DNA of 64,000 nt from Mesorhizobium australicum (GTDB taxonomy: Bacteria; Pseudomonadota; Alphaproteobacteria; Rhizobiales; Rhizobiaceae), in assembly GCF_900177325.1 (NCBI RefSeq), contig NZ_FXBL01000004.1:3968001-4032000 (forward strand), in the 5' to 3' direction. Below, piece by piece: positions 34,693 through 44,153 of the stretch (position 1 is its first letter; each line of letters begins with the position of its first letter). The translations under genes were made by a program, and so were the position numbers. A model generated the notes under the pieces. The model did not search any database. It was given only the letters and a program-made list of their open reading frames with translations, and was not told the DNA's origin.

Positions 34693-36812
34693 GACTTCGC
34701 CCCCCAGTAGTCCTGGAGCGATGTCCAGGTCGGATCGGCGTCCGGGATTTTGTATTTGCCGACGCGGTTGTTGTAGATGCCGCCGAGGTAGAGATAGCCC
34801 TTGTGCTCGCGGATCGAGGTGATCATCGGATGCGCCTCGCCGCCAAGGTCCCACAGCACGTCGAGGATGGTGCCGTCGGCGTCGAACTTGATCACGCAGC
34901 CCGTGTTCATGTTCGGGTAGAGCCAGTCGTCGCGGCCGACCTTCTGCACCATGCGGCGGCGGAAGGAGGGCATCCTGAGCGCAAGGTCGAAGACCGGGGC
35001 GCGCATGCCGCAGAGCGCGCACCAGTAGGTGCCGTCGGAGGCGCGGTTGATGTTGTCGGGATAGCCCGGCAGGTTGTCGATGACGACTTCCCTCTCGCCC
35101 TTCTTCGGCCCGTCGAAATACCAGCGGGTGATGCGGCAGCCCCAGGTCTCGGCGAAGAGCAGCGACTGGCCGCTCTTCTCGACGCAGATGCCGTTGGGAA
35201 GCTGCAGGTTGGGCAAAACGGTGCGCGAGGAATTGGTCTTCGGGTCGTAGCAGATGATGCGGCCGTTGCCGCGGCCTTCGAGCGCGTCGACCATCCAGTC
35301 GTACATCTCGTAGCGGACGGTGGCCTCGGAGAAGTAGACCTTGCCGTCGGGCGCGATGTCGAGGTCGTCGGCAAGGCGCAGGCGGGAATCGTCGACGATC
35401 GAGAGCAGCGAGCGGTTGGTTTCGTCGGAGAGTTTCGTCACCTCGCCGGCGGGCGAGATCTTGTAGAGGCCCATGCCGCCGACGCAGGTGTGCAGGTTGC
35501 CCTCTGAATCGAAGGCGAAGCCGAGCGGGTGGCCGCCGATATGGGCGAAGACCTCCCAGCGCGTGTGGTCGGGGGCGAAGAAGCGGATGACGTCGCCGTG
35601 GCGCGAGCCGCAGTAGAGGTTGTCGTCCTTGTCGAAGATGACGTCCTCCGGCCCGTCGAGCTCGCCGAGGCCGATGGCTTCCACCCCGCGAAGCTTGTCG
35701 TTGAGCGCATAGGGCGAGGCGGAGCCTTCGGCCGTCTCCGGCAGCGGCGGCAGGGCGAAATAGGTCGGCGAGACATAGGCCCGCGCAAGCACCTTGTGGC
35801 GGTTCTTGACCCAGCGCACGTCGATGGCGACGGCGGCGAGCAGGATCAGGCCGAGGACGAGGGACGAGGTGCCGCTCGACAGGCCCATGCGGATCAGGGA
35901 GTTCTGCACCAGCAGGATGATGATGGCGCCGACGACCGCCTTGACGATCGAGCCGCGGCCGCCGCCGAGCGAGATGCCGCCGAGGACGGCGGCCGTCAGC
36001 ATCGTCACCTCCAGCCCCTTGCCGACATCGGTGCCGGCGCTGGAGAGACGGGCGGCGTAGAAGGTGGCGGCGAGGCCGGTGAGCACGCCGGAGAGGACGT
36101 AGGTGGCGCAGATGGTGCGCTTGACGCGGATGCCGGCATTGTAGGCGGAGCGGCGCGAGCCGCCGACGGCCATGACGTGCCAGCCGAAGCGCATGCGGGT
36201 GAGCACCACGTGGCCGACGATGGCGATGACGACGGCGACGACGAGGCTCGACGGGATGCCGAACACCTTGCCGATCGCCATGAACTCCCAGGCGGCCGAG
36301 GCATTGAAGCCGCGCATGATCTGCTGGCCGTAGTCGAGCAGCGCCTGGTCGACCACCGCGCGCACGATGATCAGCATCACCAGCGTGGTGAGGAAGGCGC
36401 GCATGCCGAGATAGCCGATGAGCACGCCGTTGACGAGGCCGATCAGGCCGCCGAGCAGCATGATCGCGGGGATGCCGATGGCGAGGTTGATCTCCATCGA
36501 ATTGATGAGGAGCAGCGCGGCGAGATTGCAGAAGGCGAAGACCGAGCCGACGGTCAGGTCGATGCCGCCGGCCATCATCACGAAGGTGATGCCGACGATG
36601 ATGATGAGATACTCGCCGTAGATCTGGGCGATGTCGGAAAGGTTCGAGCCGCCGAGGAAGCCGGGCATCGCCACGCTGAAGAAGGCGAAGACCGCGGCCA
36701 GGATCGTGACCGGGATCAGCGTGTCGATCCAGCTCTTGGACAGGATCTCGCCGACGAACTTGTCCGGAATGTACCGGTATCGCCAGCGCGTCCAGGTTTC
36801 CGACGACGCCAT
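34689..36812 (-). CDS. Fusion: ribose-type ABC permease + SMP-30-like beta-propeller
   Basis: 707 aa. Residues about 1-342 form an RbsC-type permease with GITFVMMAGGIDLTVGS and the GGISLGGGRGSI segment. Residues about 375-707 form an SMP-30/strictosidine-synthase-like propeller (DGPEDVIFDKDDNLYCGSR, PDGKVYFSEA, YPDNINRASDGTYWCAL). RbsC-type termini are cytoplasmic, so the propeller probably faces the cytoplasm. ATG 36812 has GGAG 9 nt upstream. Confidence 0.87.
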   Translation of the reverse strand: MASSETWTRWRYRYIPDKFVGEILSKSWIDTLIPVTILAAVFAFFSVAMPGFLGGSNLSDIAQIYGEYLIIIVGITFVMMAGGIDLTVGSVFAFCNLAALLLINSMEINLAIGIPAIMLLGGLIGLVNGVLIGYLGMRAFLTTLVMLIIVRAVVDQALLDYGQQIMRGFNASAAWEFMAIGKVFGIPSSLVVAVVIAIVGHVVLTRMRFGWHVMAVGGSRRSAYNAGIRVKRTICATYVLSGVLTGLAATFYAARLSSAGTDVGKGLEVTMLTAAVLGGISLGGGRGSIVKAVVGAIIILLVQNSLIRMGLSSGTSSLVLGLILLAAVAIDVRWVKNRHKVLARAYVSPTYFALPPLPETAEGSASPYALNDKLRGVEAIGLGELDGPEDVIFDKDDNLYCGSRHGDVIRFFAPDHTRWEVFAHIGGHPLGFAFDSEGNLHTCVGGMGLYKISPAGEVTKLSDETNRSLLSIVDDSRLRLADDLDIAPDGKVYFSEATVRYEMYDWMVDALEGRGNGRIICYDPKTNSSRTVLPNLQLPNGICVEKSGQSLLFAETWGCRITRWYFDGPKKGEREVVIDNLPGYPDNINRASDGTYWCALCGMRAPVFDLALRMPSFRRRMVQKVGRDDWLYPNMNTGCVIKFDADGTILDVLWDLGGEAHPMITSIREHKGYLYLGGIYNNRVGKYKIPDADPTWTSLQDYWGAKS

Positions 36813-36844
36813 GTGCACAGTCTCCAATCGCACGTTCGGGAAAG

Positions 36845-36871
36845 GGACCGGCGCGGCGGGCGCGCCGGTCC
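36845..36871. terminator. GC hairpin behind the sugar-binding protein gene
   Basis: Perfect 10-bp stem GGACCGGCGC / GCGCCGGTCC (36845-36854 and 36862-36871, 7-nt loop) between the binding-protein stop and the permease-fusion start. It has CTTTCCC but no clean T-run on the minus strand, so attenuation or 3' protection is more likely than full termination. Confidence 0.55.
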
Positions 36872-36889
36872 GTCAGGCAGGCGTGCTTG

Positions 36890-37915
36890 TCAGCCGCCGA
36901 ACGCCTTCATCTCCTCCAGCGTCCAGCAGGACGAGGGGGTGAGATTGTCCTTGGTCAGGATCTTGAGCGGCGTGTAGAGCGCGAAGGGAGCGCTGCCGGG
37001 CTTCGGCTTGGTCTGCAGCAGGATCTTGACCGCTGCGTTGAGGTCGCGCGCCTGGCCGGGCACGTCGTAGCTGACATAGGCGTCGAAGCTGCCGTTCTCG
37101 ATGTTGTCGCAGGCCGCCGCCTTCGAGCCACCGCCCGACGAGACGAAATAGACCTGATCCTGCATGTTGGCCTCGCGGATGGCGGCCGCCGTGCCGGTGT
37201 CCTGGCCGTCCCAGACGCCGAGGATGCCGCACAGGTCCGGGTTCTGCTTCAGCACGGTCGAGGTGATCGCCTGCGCCTTGGCGGGATCGAAGTCGGCCGA
37301 CTGGCGGGCGACGACCTGGATCTCCGGGTTCTGCGCGAAGACGTCGTCGAAGGCCTGGTTGCCGATGACGATGGTGGGGGTGGCGGCCTGCCCGGTGATG
37401 ATGGCGATCTTGCCGTTCTTGCCCGAATCCTTGCCGCACGCCTTCACGATGGCCTGGGCCTGCTTCAGGCCGAGATCGTACCAGTCGGCGCCGACATAGG
37501 CGTCGCCATTGGTGACGGACTTGAGGTTGACCTGCACGACGTTGATGCCCTCGGCCATCGCCTTCGGCACGATGCGGTTGTAGGCCTGCTGGTCGAGCGG
37601 GTGCAGGATCAGCACGTCCGGCTTGTCGGCAATGAAGCCGTTGGCGGCCTGGACGCCGGCCTCGACGTTCCAGTTCGGGTCGCGCACGTCGACGGTGTAG
37701 CCGAGCGCCTTGGCCTGGTTCTGCAGGCCGGCGTTCCAGCCCTCGGTGAGGTCGAAGCCCATCGACAGCGGCACGAAGGCGACCTTCTTGCCCTTGAGCA
37801 CGTCGTAATAGCCCTTCGACTGGCCGTCGTCGTACGGTTCGGAGACGGCAACGCCCGCCGTCATCACCAGCGCCGCGGTCGCGGCGAGCGCTTTCAGAAG
37901 CTTCATTCCAGACAT
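36890..37915 (-). CDS. Ribose-type sugar ABC transporter, substrate-binding protein
   Basis: Periplasmic-binding protein like RbsB (341 aa). Signal peptide MSGMKLLKALAATAALVMTA, then KKVAFVPLSMGFDLTEGWNA, the usual first strand of the family. DVLILHPLDQQAYNRIVPKA and GVWDGQDTGTAAAIREAN follow. ATG 37915 has GGAGG 8 nt upstream. The substrate is unknown; the lactonase-like neighbours suggest a sugar, sugar acid or lactone. Confidence 0.9.
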   Translation of the reverse strand: MSGMKLLKALAATAALVMTAGVAVSEPYDDGQSKGYYDVLKGKKVAFVPLSMGFDLTEGWNAGLQNQAKALGYTVDVRDPNWNVEAGVQAANGFIADKPDVLILHPLDQQAYNRIVPKAMAEGINVVQVNLKSVTNGDAYVGADWYDLGLKQAQAIVKACGKDSGKNGKIAIITGQAATPTIVIGNQAFDDVFAQNPEIQVVARQSADFDPAKAQAITSTVLKQNPDLCGILGVWDGQDTGTAAAIREANMQDQVYFVSSGGGSKAAACDNIENGSFDAYVSYDVPGQARDLNAAVKILLQTKPKPGSAPFALYTPLKILTKDNLTPSSCWTLEEMKAFGG

Positions 37916-37943
37916 GTCATTTTCCTCCACTTGAAATGACGGT

Positions 37944-38915
37944 TCAGATGTCCCCGTGCTGAGCGGTCTGCTCGTCGCGGGGGTTAAGCAGGGTGTCGAC
38001 CACGATCGCCGCGAGCAGGATGACGCTCTTCAAGATGCTCTGGACGGTGTAGGTCAGGTTCATGATCGTCATGCCGTTGAGCAGGATGCCGATCAGGATG
38101 GTGCCGACGATGACGTTGCGGATGCCGCCCTTGCCGCCCGAGAGCCCGATGCCGCCCAGCACCACGACGAGGATGACGTCGTAGACCATGGTCGACAGGG
38201 CGAGCCGCGTGTTGATCTGCGACAGGGCGGTGGCCATGACGATGCCGGCGATCAGCGCGATGATCGAGATGAGCACGTATTGCACGACGATCATCGGCCG
38301 GACCGGGATGCCGGTGATGCGCGCGGCGGCCGGGTTGTCGCCCATGCCGTAGATGAAGCGGCCGGGCTTGAGGTAGCGCAGGAACAGCCAGGCGACGAGC
38401 GCCACCAGGGCGAAGACGATGACCGGAGTCGGCACGCCGAGCACACGCCCGCTGCCGATCGAATAGAACCAGGACGAGCGGTCGCCACCGATGTAGACGG
38501 CTTCGATCGGCACCAGATAGGCCTTGCCGAAGCCGTAGATGGCGATGCCCATGGCCAGCGTGGCGAAGATCGCCGGGATCTCGACATAGGCGATCAACAC
38601 GCCGTTGATGATACCGACCACGATGGCGAAGGCGAGCGCGCAGAGCAGCGCCAGCCACAGCGGCAGCCCGCCATTGACGAGCGAGAGCATCCACGCGACC
38701 GAGATCGGCATGGTCGACAGCACCGACAGGTCGATGCCGCGCCCGATGATGGCGATGGCCATGCCGACGCCGAGGATGCCGAGGATCGACACGTTCTGGA
38801 CGAGCGAGAGCAGGTTGCCCGGATCGAGGAAACCGGGAAGCGCGACCGAAAACGCGACGAACAGCGCCACCGCGATCACCAGCACGATACGTTCCTGAGA
38901 GAGGCCTCTCAACAT
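37944..38915 (-). CDS. Ribose-type sugar ABC transporter permease
   Basis: RbsC-family permease (323 aa) with GVGMAIAIIGRGIDLSV and GGIGLSGGKGGIRNVIVGT. First gene of the operon, behind GGAGGAGACCACACCG. It pairs with the fused permease to give two membrane subunits. Operator site B lies 45 nt upstream. Confidence 0.92.
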   Translation of the reverse strand: MLRGLSQERIVLVIAVALFVAFSVALPGFLDPGNLLSLVQNVSILGILGVGMAIAIIGRGIDLSVLSTMPISVAWMLSLVNGGLPLWLALLCALAFAIVVGIINGVLIAYVEIPAIFATLAMGIAIYGFGKAYLVPIEAVYIGGDRSSWFYSIGSGRVLGVPTPVIVFALVALVAWLFLRYLKPGRFIYGMGDNPAAARITGIPVRPMIVVQYVLISIIALIAGIVMATALSQINTRLALSTMVYDVILVVVLGGIGLSGGKGGIRNVIVGTILIGILLNGMTIMNLTYTVQSILKSVILLAAIVVDTLLNPRDEQTAQHGDI

Positions 38916-38959
38916 CGGTGTGGTCTCCTCCCCACCGCACCCATCCAGGCTGCGAAATC

Positions 38960-38980
38960 TAATGAATGATGTTCACTAAT
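38960..38980. promoter_or_regulatory. 7-5-7 palindromic operator, site B (sugar ABC operon)
   Basis: TAATGAA (38960-38966), spacer TGATG, TTCACTA (38972-38978). Aligned to site A, 15 of 18 bases from ATGAAT onward are identical. It sits 45 nt before the permease start, where a repressor would block transcription. Confidence 0.55.
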
Positions 38981-39193
38981 ACACAGAACTGTCAATCGGA
39001 TTTTCGACGCCGGCAACAAAATAGGCGCCGGAATTTCTGCGTATTTCGCTAATAGAACACAAGAATATGACATGACGGGCCGCTAATGAATTAGGCCCAT
39101 CAAAATTACTAACCTGGTTGTGCCGTCCGCTGCTAGGCCGTTCGAACAGTTGGGTTTCCAAGTCGTCGAGGATGCCGATCGCCGCCTTGCTCC

Positions 39194-39313
39194 GTCATTC
39201 CGGGGCCGCGCAGCGGAACCCGGAAGCCAGAACGCCGGCCTTGCCCGTCCAGATCCTTGATTGCGGCGTTGCCGCACTGGATTCCGGGTTCCGCTGCGCG
39301 GCCCCGGAATGAC
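39194..39313. repeat. Palindromic intergenic element (GTCATTCCGGGG family)
   Basis: Perfect 32-bp arms (39194-39225 and 39282-39313) around a 56-bp centre. Within each arm GCCGCGCAGCGGAAC forms a smaller hairpin. Different sequence family from the other repeats in the window. The rest of the 442-nt gap 38916-39357 holds operator site B and nothing else I can support. Confidence 0.85.
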
Positions 39314-39357
39314 GACATGCGTGTCGGCGACGTAGATCTCCCATTGTCCACAACAAC

Positions 39358-40365
39358 CTACAGCGGATAGCCGACGATCTTCCCGTCCTCGATCCGCTCG
39401 ATGTATTCAGTCATGCCGTATCCGACCTGCTCGCCCCAGGTGAACCGGGTGAAGCCTTCGGCCACGCGGCTCACGAGAACGCCCTCCTCCGTCTTTCGGC
39501 GGTTGCGAAGCGGCGCGAGATTGAGGATCTCGCCGTCGATCCTCACCTTGCGCTTGGCCGTCATCACGCCGAGGCGGACGAAGGCGGGGTCTTGGCTGTC
39601 TGTCCAGTCGGTCTGCACTTCGAGATCCATCACCTCCTCGTACTGGCCATCGACCAGCAGCACGCCCTGGCGGCGCACATTGCCGGCCTGGTCGGTGATC
39701 TTGAGCAGCATGAAGCCGTCGCCGTTCGGGAAATTGGCAAGGAACAGGCGGTAGAAGTAGATGGCCTGCCAGTAGCGCGGACCCCAGGAGTGGTCGCGCC
39801 AGCCGTGGCCGTCGATCTCCCAGCTCTGGTCGCCAACCTTGATGACGCCCCTGGCGCGGCTGTGCTGGTTGAAGTGGCCGAGCGAGAAGTCGCGGCCGTA
39901 CATGGTCTGGACCGTATCGTCGATCGGCTCGCCGCCATGGACGGGCGACTCCGCCACATGCGTCCACGAGGCGTGGCCGGGCAGCCGCGGTCCCTTGGCG
40001 AACAGCTCCTGCGGATTGCGCAGGTCTTCCGGATTGTCGACGATGATGAGCTCGCCGTCGTAGCTCATCGTCACGCTCTTGAGCGGCTCGTTGACGGTGT
40101 ATTTGATGCCGCCGGCCTCGTGCCTGTCATTGCTGGTGATCGCCGGGCGCTGGAACTGGCAGGCGATGCGTCCGTCCGGAAGATAGAGGCAGACCGAAAG
40201 CTCTGCGTAGCCCTCGTTGACGCGGTTGCCGAGACGCATCCAGCCGCCGAACTCGCCCTTCGGGTCGAAGGCATTGGTATAGACGCTCTCGTTGAAGTTG
40301 ACCGACGAGTCCGGCTGGTGCGTGAACTCGTGCTCGGGCCGCATGATGTATTTGTCGTCGCTCAC
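39358..40365 (-). CDS. Conserved protein of AttH/DUF7064-like type
   Basis: 335-aa soluble beta-rich protein of a family often found beside acyl-CoA genes (WGPRYWQAIYFYRLFLANF and HGWRDHSWGPRYW are recognisable), related in style to hydroxyneurosporene-synthase/AttH lipocalin-like proteins. Function unknown. GTG 40365 overlaps the MaoC stop (GTGA), so it is the last gene of the TRAP/acyl-CoA operon. The very long frame upstream is a shadow. The DUF7064 label is from memory. Confidence 0.65.
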   Translation of the reverse strand: MSDDKYIMRPEHEFTHQPDSSVNFNESVYTNAFDPKGEFGGWMRLGNRVNEGYAELSVCLYLPDGRIACQFQRPAITSNDRHEAGGIKYTVNEPLKSVTMSYDGELIIVDNPEDLRNPQELFAKGPRLPGHASWTHVAESPVHGGEPIDDTVQTMYGRDFSLGHFNQHSRARGVIKVGDQSWEIDGHGWRDHSWGPRYWQAIYFYRLFLANFPNGDGFMLLKITDQAGNVRRQGVLLVDGQYEEVMDLEVQTDWTDSQDPAFVRLGVMTAKRKVRIDGEILNLAPLRNRRKTEEGVLVSRVAEGFTRFTWGEQVGYGMTEYIERIEDGKIVGYPL

Positions 40366-40808
40366 TGTCCGGCCTCCGCTTTGTCGTCGAGGCGCACGAT
40401 GACCTTCATGCGCCCGCGCTGGATCTGTTCGTCCCGCTGGTTCAGGACCTCGAACCCATAGGTCGCGAGCCCGCGACCCGGCTTGGAGGTGGGACGCAGC
40501 TCCTCGACCGTGACCCGCGAGCGGATCGTGTCGCCGATCTTCACCGCGCCCGAAAAATCCCAGCTGATGTTGACGAGGCCGATGACGCGCTCGCCGAACA
40601 GGCCGGTATGCGTCGCCATGCCGATCGCGGTGGCCATCGAATGCGGGCCGTGCGCGATACGGGTTCCGTGCGGCGTCGTCTTGGCGAAGGTCTCGTCGAC
40701 ATGGATCGGGGTGAAATCGCCGACGAGGCCGGCGAACAGGCTGACGTCCCCTTCCCCGATGGTGCGTCCCGCCGTCATGGCGGACTGGCCGACTTGCAAT
40801 GGAATCAT
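40362..40808 (-). CDS. MaoC-like (R)-hydratase
   Basis: 148-aa hot-dog-fold dehydratase. The hydratase-2 motif is present: DFTPIHVDETFAKTTPHGTR, with the catalytic Asp/His pair, and GLVNISWDFSGAVKIGDTI. It would hydrate a 2-enoyl-CoA to a 3-hydroxyacyl-CoA, acting after the dehydrogenase encoded 9 nt upstream. Confidence 0.88.
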   Translation of the reverse strand: MIPLQVGQSAMTAGRTIGEGDVSLFAGLVGDFTPIHVDETFAKTTPHGTRIAHGPHSMATAIGMATHTGLFGERVIGLVNISWDFSGAVKIGDTIRSRVTVEELRPTSKPGRGLATYGFEVLNQRDEQIQRGRMKVIVRLDDKAEAGQ

Positions 40809-40817
40809 GGTCCGTCC

Positions 40818-42020
40818 TCAGTTCAGCTTGCCGAGCTCGACGCGGGCGAGCGCCTCGCGATGGACCTCGTCGGGCCCGTCGCCGATGCGCAGGAACCGGG
40901 TTTCGGCGAAGGCCTCGGCCAGGAAGAAGTCCTGCGACAGGCCGGCCCCGCCATGCACCTGGATCGCGCGGTCGATGACCTTGCCGGCGGTCTCGGGCAC
41001 GACGATCTTGGCGACGGCGATCTCGTTGCGCGCGGCCTTGTTGCCGAGCCTGTCCATCGTCCATGCCGCCTTGAGCGTGACGAGGCGGGCCTGCTCGATG
41101 TCGCAGCGCGACTGGCCGATCGCCTGGCGGATGGCGCCCATCTCGGCAAAGCTGGAGCCGAAGGCGGTGCGCGACTTCGCGCGCTCGCACATGATCTCCA
41201 GCGCGCGTTCGGCGAGGCCGATGAAACGCATGCAGTGATGGATGCGGCCGGGGCCGAGCCGCCCCTGAGCGACCTCGAACCCCCTGCCCTCGCCGAGCAG
41301 CATGTTTTCGGCCGGCACGCGGACATTGTCGAACACGACCTCGCCATGGCCGAGCGGCGCGTGCTCGTAGCCGTAGACGCTGAGCGCCCGCTCGACGGTG
41401 ACGCCGGGCGCGTCCATCGGCACGAGGATCATCGACTGCTGCTTGTGCTTGGGCGCGGAGCGGTCGCTCTTGCCCATGACGATGGCGACCTTGCAGCGCT
41501 CGGAGTTGGCGCCCGTCGTCCACCACTTGCGGCCGTTGACGACGTAGTGGTCGCCGTCGCGGCGGATGTCGGTCTCGATGTTGGTGGCGTCGGACGAGGC
41601 GACGCGCGGCTCGGTCATGGCGAAGCAGGATCGGATCTCGCCGGTGAGCAGCGGCTTCAGCCAACGCTCCTTCTGGGCGTCGGTGCCATACATGGAGAGG
41701 ATCTCCATGTTGCCGACGTCGGGCGCGTTGCAGTTGAAGATCTCCGGCGCGGCGAGCGAGCGGCCGAGGATCTCGCAGAGCTGCGAATATTCCCAGTTCG
41801 ACAGGCCCTGCCCTTCCGGGCCGTGATTGTAGAACAGGTTCCACAGGCCGGCAGCCTTGGCCTTCCGCATCAGCTCCATGGCCAGCGGGCGCGGCGACCA
41901 TTTCTCCGCCTCGCGCGGCGGTTTCAAGAGCGCGTGCTCGTTGGGGTAGACGTGCTCGTCCATGAAGGCGACGAGCTTGTCGCGCAGGGCCGAGGCATGA
42001 GGGGAGAGTTCTGCGAACAT
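40818..42020 (-). CDS. Acyl-CoA dehydrogenase, ACAD10/11 type
   Basis: FAD flavoprotein (400 aa). Features: [20 protein letters not shown], the RMQFDN-type active-site area, [18 protein letters not shown], and near the C-terminus IGDGPDEVH (about 379-387). That last motif corresponds to ADGPDEVH of ACAD10/11 and differs from the YEGT-type motif of ordinary acyl-CoA dehydrogenases. ACAD10/11-type enzymes can eliminate phosphate from 4-phosphoacyl-CoA, which fits the APH-type kinase in the same operon. Confidence 0.88.
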   Translation of the reverse strand: MFAELSPHASALRDKLVAFMDEHVYPNEHALLKPPREAEKWSPRPLAMELMRKAKAAGLWNLFYNHGPEGQGLSNWEYSQLCEILGRSLAAPEIFNCNAPDVGNMEILSMYGTDAQKERWLKPLLTGEIRSCFAMTEPRVASSDATNIETDIRRDGDHYVVNGRKWWTTGANSERCKVAIVMGKSDRSAPKHKQQSMILVPMDAPGVTVERALSVYGYEHAPLGHGEVVFDNVRVPAENMLLGEGRGFEVAQGRLGPGRIHHCMRFIGLAERALEIMCERAKSRTAFGSSFAEMGAIRQAIGQSRCDIEQARLVTLKAAWTMDRLGNKAARNEIAVAKIVVPETAGKVIDRAIQVHGGAGLSQDFFLAEAFAETRFLRIGDGPDEVHREALARVELGKLN

Positions 42021-42033
42021 TACGTCTTCTCCG

Positions 42034-43653
42034 TCAGGCGCTTTTCAGCCCGACCTTCTCGCGCTTGATGCGGATGCCGGCGGCATCGCGATCCCAGGTG
42101 TCGTCGGTGATGCCGGCCTCGCGCAGCTTCACCTTCTCGATCTTCGCCGTCGGCGTGCGCGGCAGGCCGTCGACGACGCGCACGTAGCGGGGGATCATGA
42201 AGTGGGCCATGCGCGGCCGCAGGAACTCGATCAGCTCGGCGGGATCGAACTCGACGCCCTCCTTGAGGGCCACGACGGCCATGACCTCGTCCTCGGCGAT
42301 CTCGCTCTTCACCGCCACCGCGGCCGCCTCGCGCACCGCCGGGTGGGAGAGGACCTCGGATTCGACCTCGAAGGAGGAGATGTTCTCGCCACGCCTGCGG
42401 ATCGCGTCCTTGAGCCGGTCGACGAAATAGAAGTTGCCCTCGGCATCCTTGCGGAAGCCGTCGCCGGTGTGGAACCAGCCATTGCGCCAGGCAGCGGCCG
42501 TGGCCTCCGGATTGCCGGCATAGCCGTGGTTCAGCGCCCAGGGGCACTCGGTGCGAACCACGAGTTCGCCGGTGGCGCCGACCGGCACCTCGCAATCGTT
42601 CTCGTCGACGATGCGGACCTCGACGCCCTTGCGGGCCTTGCCGGCGCTGCCGAGCGCGGTCGGGTTCGGGTCCGAGACGATCGGCATCGAGATCTCGGTC
42701 ATGTTGAAATGGGTATGCACCTCGGTGCCGAAGCGCTCGTGGAACTGCGGCGCGGTGTCGTTGAGCGGCACGTAGGTGCAGGTGCGCAGCGTGTGGTTCT
42801 TGTCGTCCGGGCTCGGCGGGCGCTTGAGCAGGAAGCCGCCCATCACGCCGAGCAGGATGACGGTGGTGATCTGCCGCTGCCGGATCGTGTCCCAGAACGT
42901 GTTGGTGTCGAAGGCGTCGACCATGACGATCGAACCGCCATGGATGAGCATGGCCGTCACCGGCATGACGCCGCCGGAGTGGAACATCGGCAGGTTGACC
43001 ATGTAGCGCTCGTCGGAGCGCAGGAAGGGCGCCGCCTTCGCCATCGAGTAGAGATGCATGTAGGACGACATGACGCCCTTGGACGGACCGGTCGTACCCG
43101 AGGTGAAGATGATCGACTGCATGTCCCACGGCGCGATCTCGCGCTCGAGCGCCGGCGCGGTCGTGTCCGCCGACTTGAACGCCTCCGCCTGGTGGACCTT
43201 GAGGCCGGGAACCTCCTGGGCAGCACCGCCGAGGACCACGATCTCCTCCAGCCGGCCGAGCTCGATCTCGCCGAGGCGCTGGTGCAGGTCGGCGTGGATC
43301 AGACCGAGGCGGGCTTCCGAGAGCTTGACCGCGTGCCGCAAAAGGTTGCCGCGATAGGCAAGATTGATCGGCACGAAGACGGCGCCCAGCATGTTCAGGC
43401 CGAACCAGGCGCGCAGGCAGTCGGCGCTGTTGGGCAGCCAGCACAGAACCCGCTCGCCCTGCTTCACGCCCAGCGCCTTCAAGGCGTTGGCGGTGGTGAT
43501 CGCCTCGCGCAGCGTGTCGGCATAGGTCCAGGTCTCGCCGTCCTGGAAGACGGCGAAGACCTTGTCCGGCTGGGCCTTTGTCCAGCGCTCCAGCATGTAG
43601 CGCTGGATGCACTGGTCGGGGGCCGGCATTCTGGGATCAAGATGATAGGTCAT
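42034..43653 (-). CDS. Acyl-CoA synthetase (CaiC/AMP-dependent ligase)
   Basis: 539-aa ANL ligase. Motifs: [50 protein letters not shown], and catalytic Lys in [14 protein letters not shown]. Resembles crotonobetaine/carnitine-CoA ligases (CaiC) and LvaE-like enzymes. Predicted to activate the acid imported by the TRAP transporter encoded upstream. Confidence 0.9.
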   Translation of the reverse strand: MTYHLDPRMPAPDQCIQRYMLERWTKAQPDKVFAVFQDGETWTYADTLREAITTANALKALGVKQGERVLCWLPNSADCLRAWFGLNMLGAVFVPINLAYRGNLLRHAVKLSEARLGLIHADLHQRLGEIELGRLEEIVVLGGAAQEVPGLKVHQAEAFKSADTTAPALEREIAPWDMQSIIFTSGTTGPSKGVMSSYMHLYSMAKAAPFLRSDERYMVNLPMFHSGGVMPVTAMLIHGGSIVMVDAFDTNTFWDTIRQRQITTVILLGVMGGFLLKRPPSPDDKNHTLRTCTYVPLNDTAPQFHERFGTEVHTHFNMTEISMPIVSDPNPTALGSAGKARKGVEVRIVDENDCEVPVGATGELVVRTECPWALNHGYAGNPEATAAAWRNGWFHTGDGFRKDAEGNFYFVDRLKDAIRRRGENISSFEVESEVLSHPAVREAAAVAVKSEIAEDEVMAVVALKEGVEFDPAELIEFLRPRMAHFMIPRYVRVVDGLPRTPTAKIEKVKLREAGITDDTWDRDAAGIRIKREKVGLKSA

Positions 43654-43682
43654 GGTTCAACCTCGCAGTCATGCTGCCTTCA

Positions 43683-44153
43683 TCAAACTTTGGCGCCGTC
43701 GCCGCCGCTGGCGATCTCGGCGAACAGCGGCTTGCGCGTGATCTTCATTTCGGCCGCCATCTCGTCGTGCAGATGCGCCTGGACGAGCGTGGCGGCGCGC
43801 GCAAAGTCCGGCTCGTGCCGGCGCGGCCAGATCGTCGCGATCGCATCGCCGATCGCGGCGTCGAGCATGCCCTTGGCGAGAAGCAGCTCCTCGGCCGTGG
43901 AGGGGTGCACGGTGGGCGCTTCGGGCAGCGCGCCGGGCACGACATCGGCGATGCCGGCGAGAAGCGCGCGCTTCTCCTCGATCTGCCGGGCAAGCGGCGC
44001 CTGCGCCCACTCGACGCGCGGCGCGATGTTGTTCAACAGGTCGATGACGCCGACGGCCTGGCCGCGGGCATAGGAGTCGGCGACGTGCGGGATGACGTCG
44101 GAGCGCATCGTGGCGATGATGCCGTCGATCATGCGTTGCAGCGGAATGTTCAC
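43683..44153 (-). CDS. Small conserved protein next to APH-type kinase (DUF6285-like, LvaB-like by position)
   Basis: 156-aa protein starting at GTG 44153 (overlaps the kinase stop, GTGA). Opens with NIPLQRMIDGIIATMRSDVI and has an N-terminal helical ARGQAVGVIDLLNNIAPRVEW and a second AELLLAKGMLDAAIGDAIAT-like helix. No catalytic motif visible. Small proteins of this sort follow LvaA-type kinases and form a complex with them in Pseudomonas (LvaB); assignment here rests on position and size. The DUF number is from memory. Confidence 0.65.
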   Translation of the reverse strand: MNIPLQRMIDGIIATMRSDVIPHVADSYARGQAVGVIDLLNNIAPRVEWAQAPLARQIEEKRALLAGIADVVPGALPEAPTVHPSTAEELLLAKGMLDAAIGDAIATIWPRRHEPDFARAATLVQAHLHDEMAAEMKITRKPLFAEIASGGDGAKV

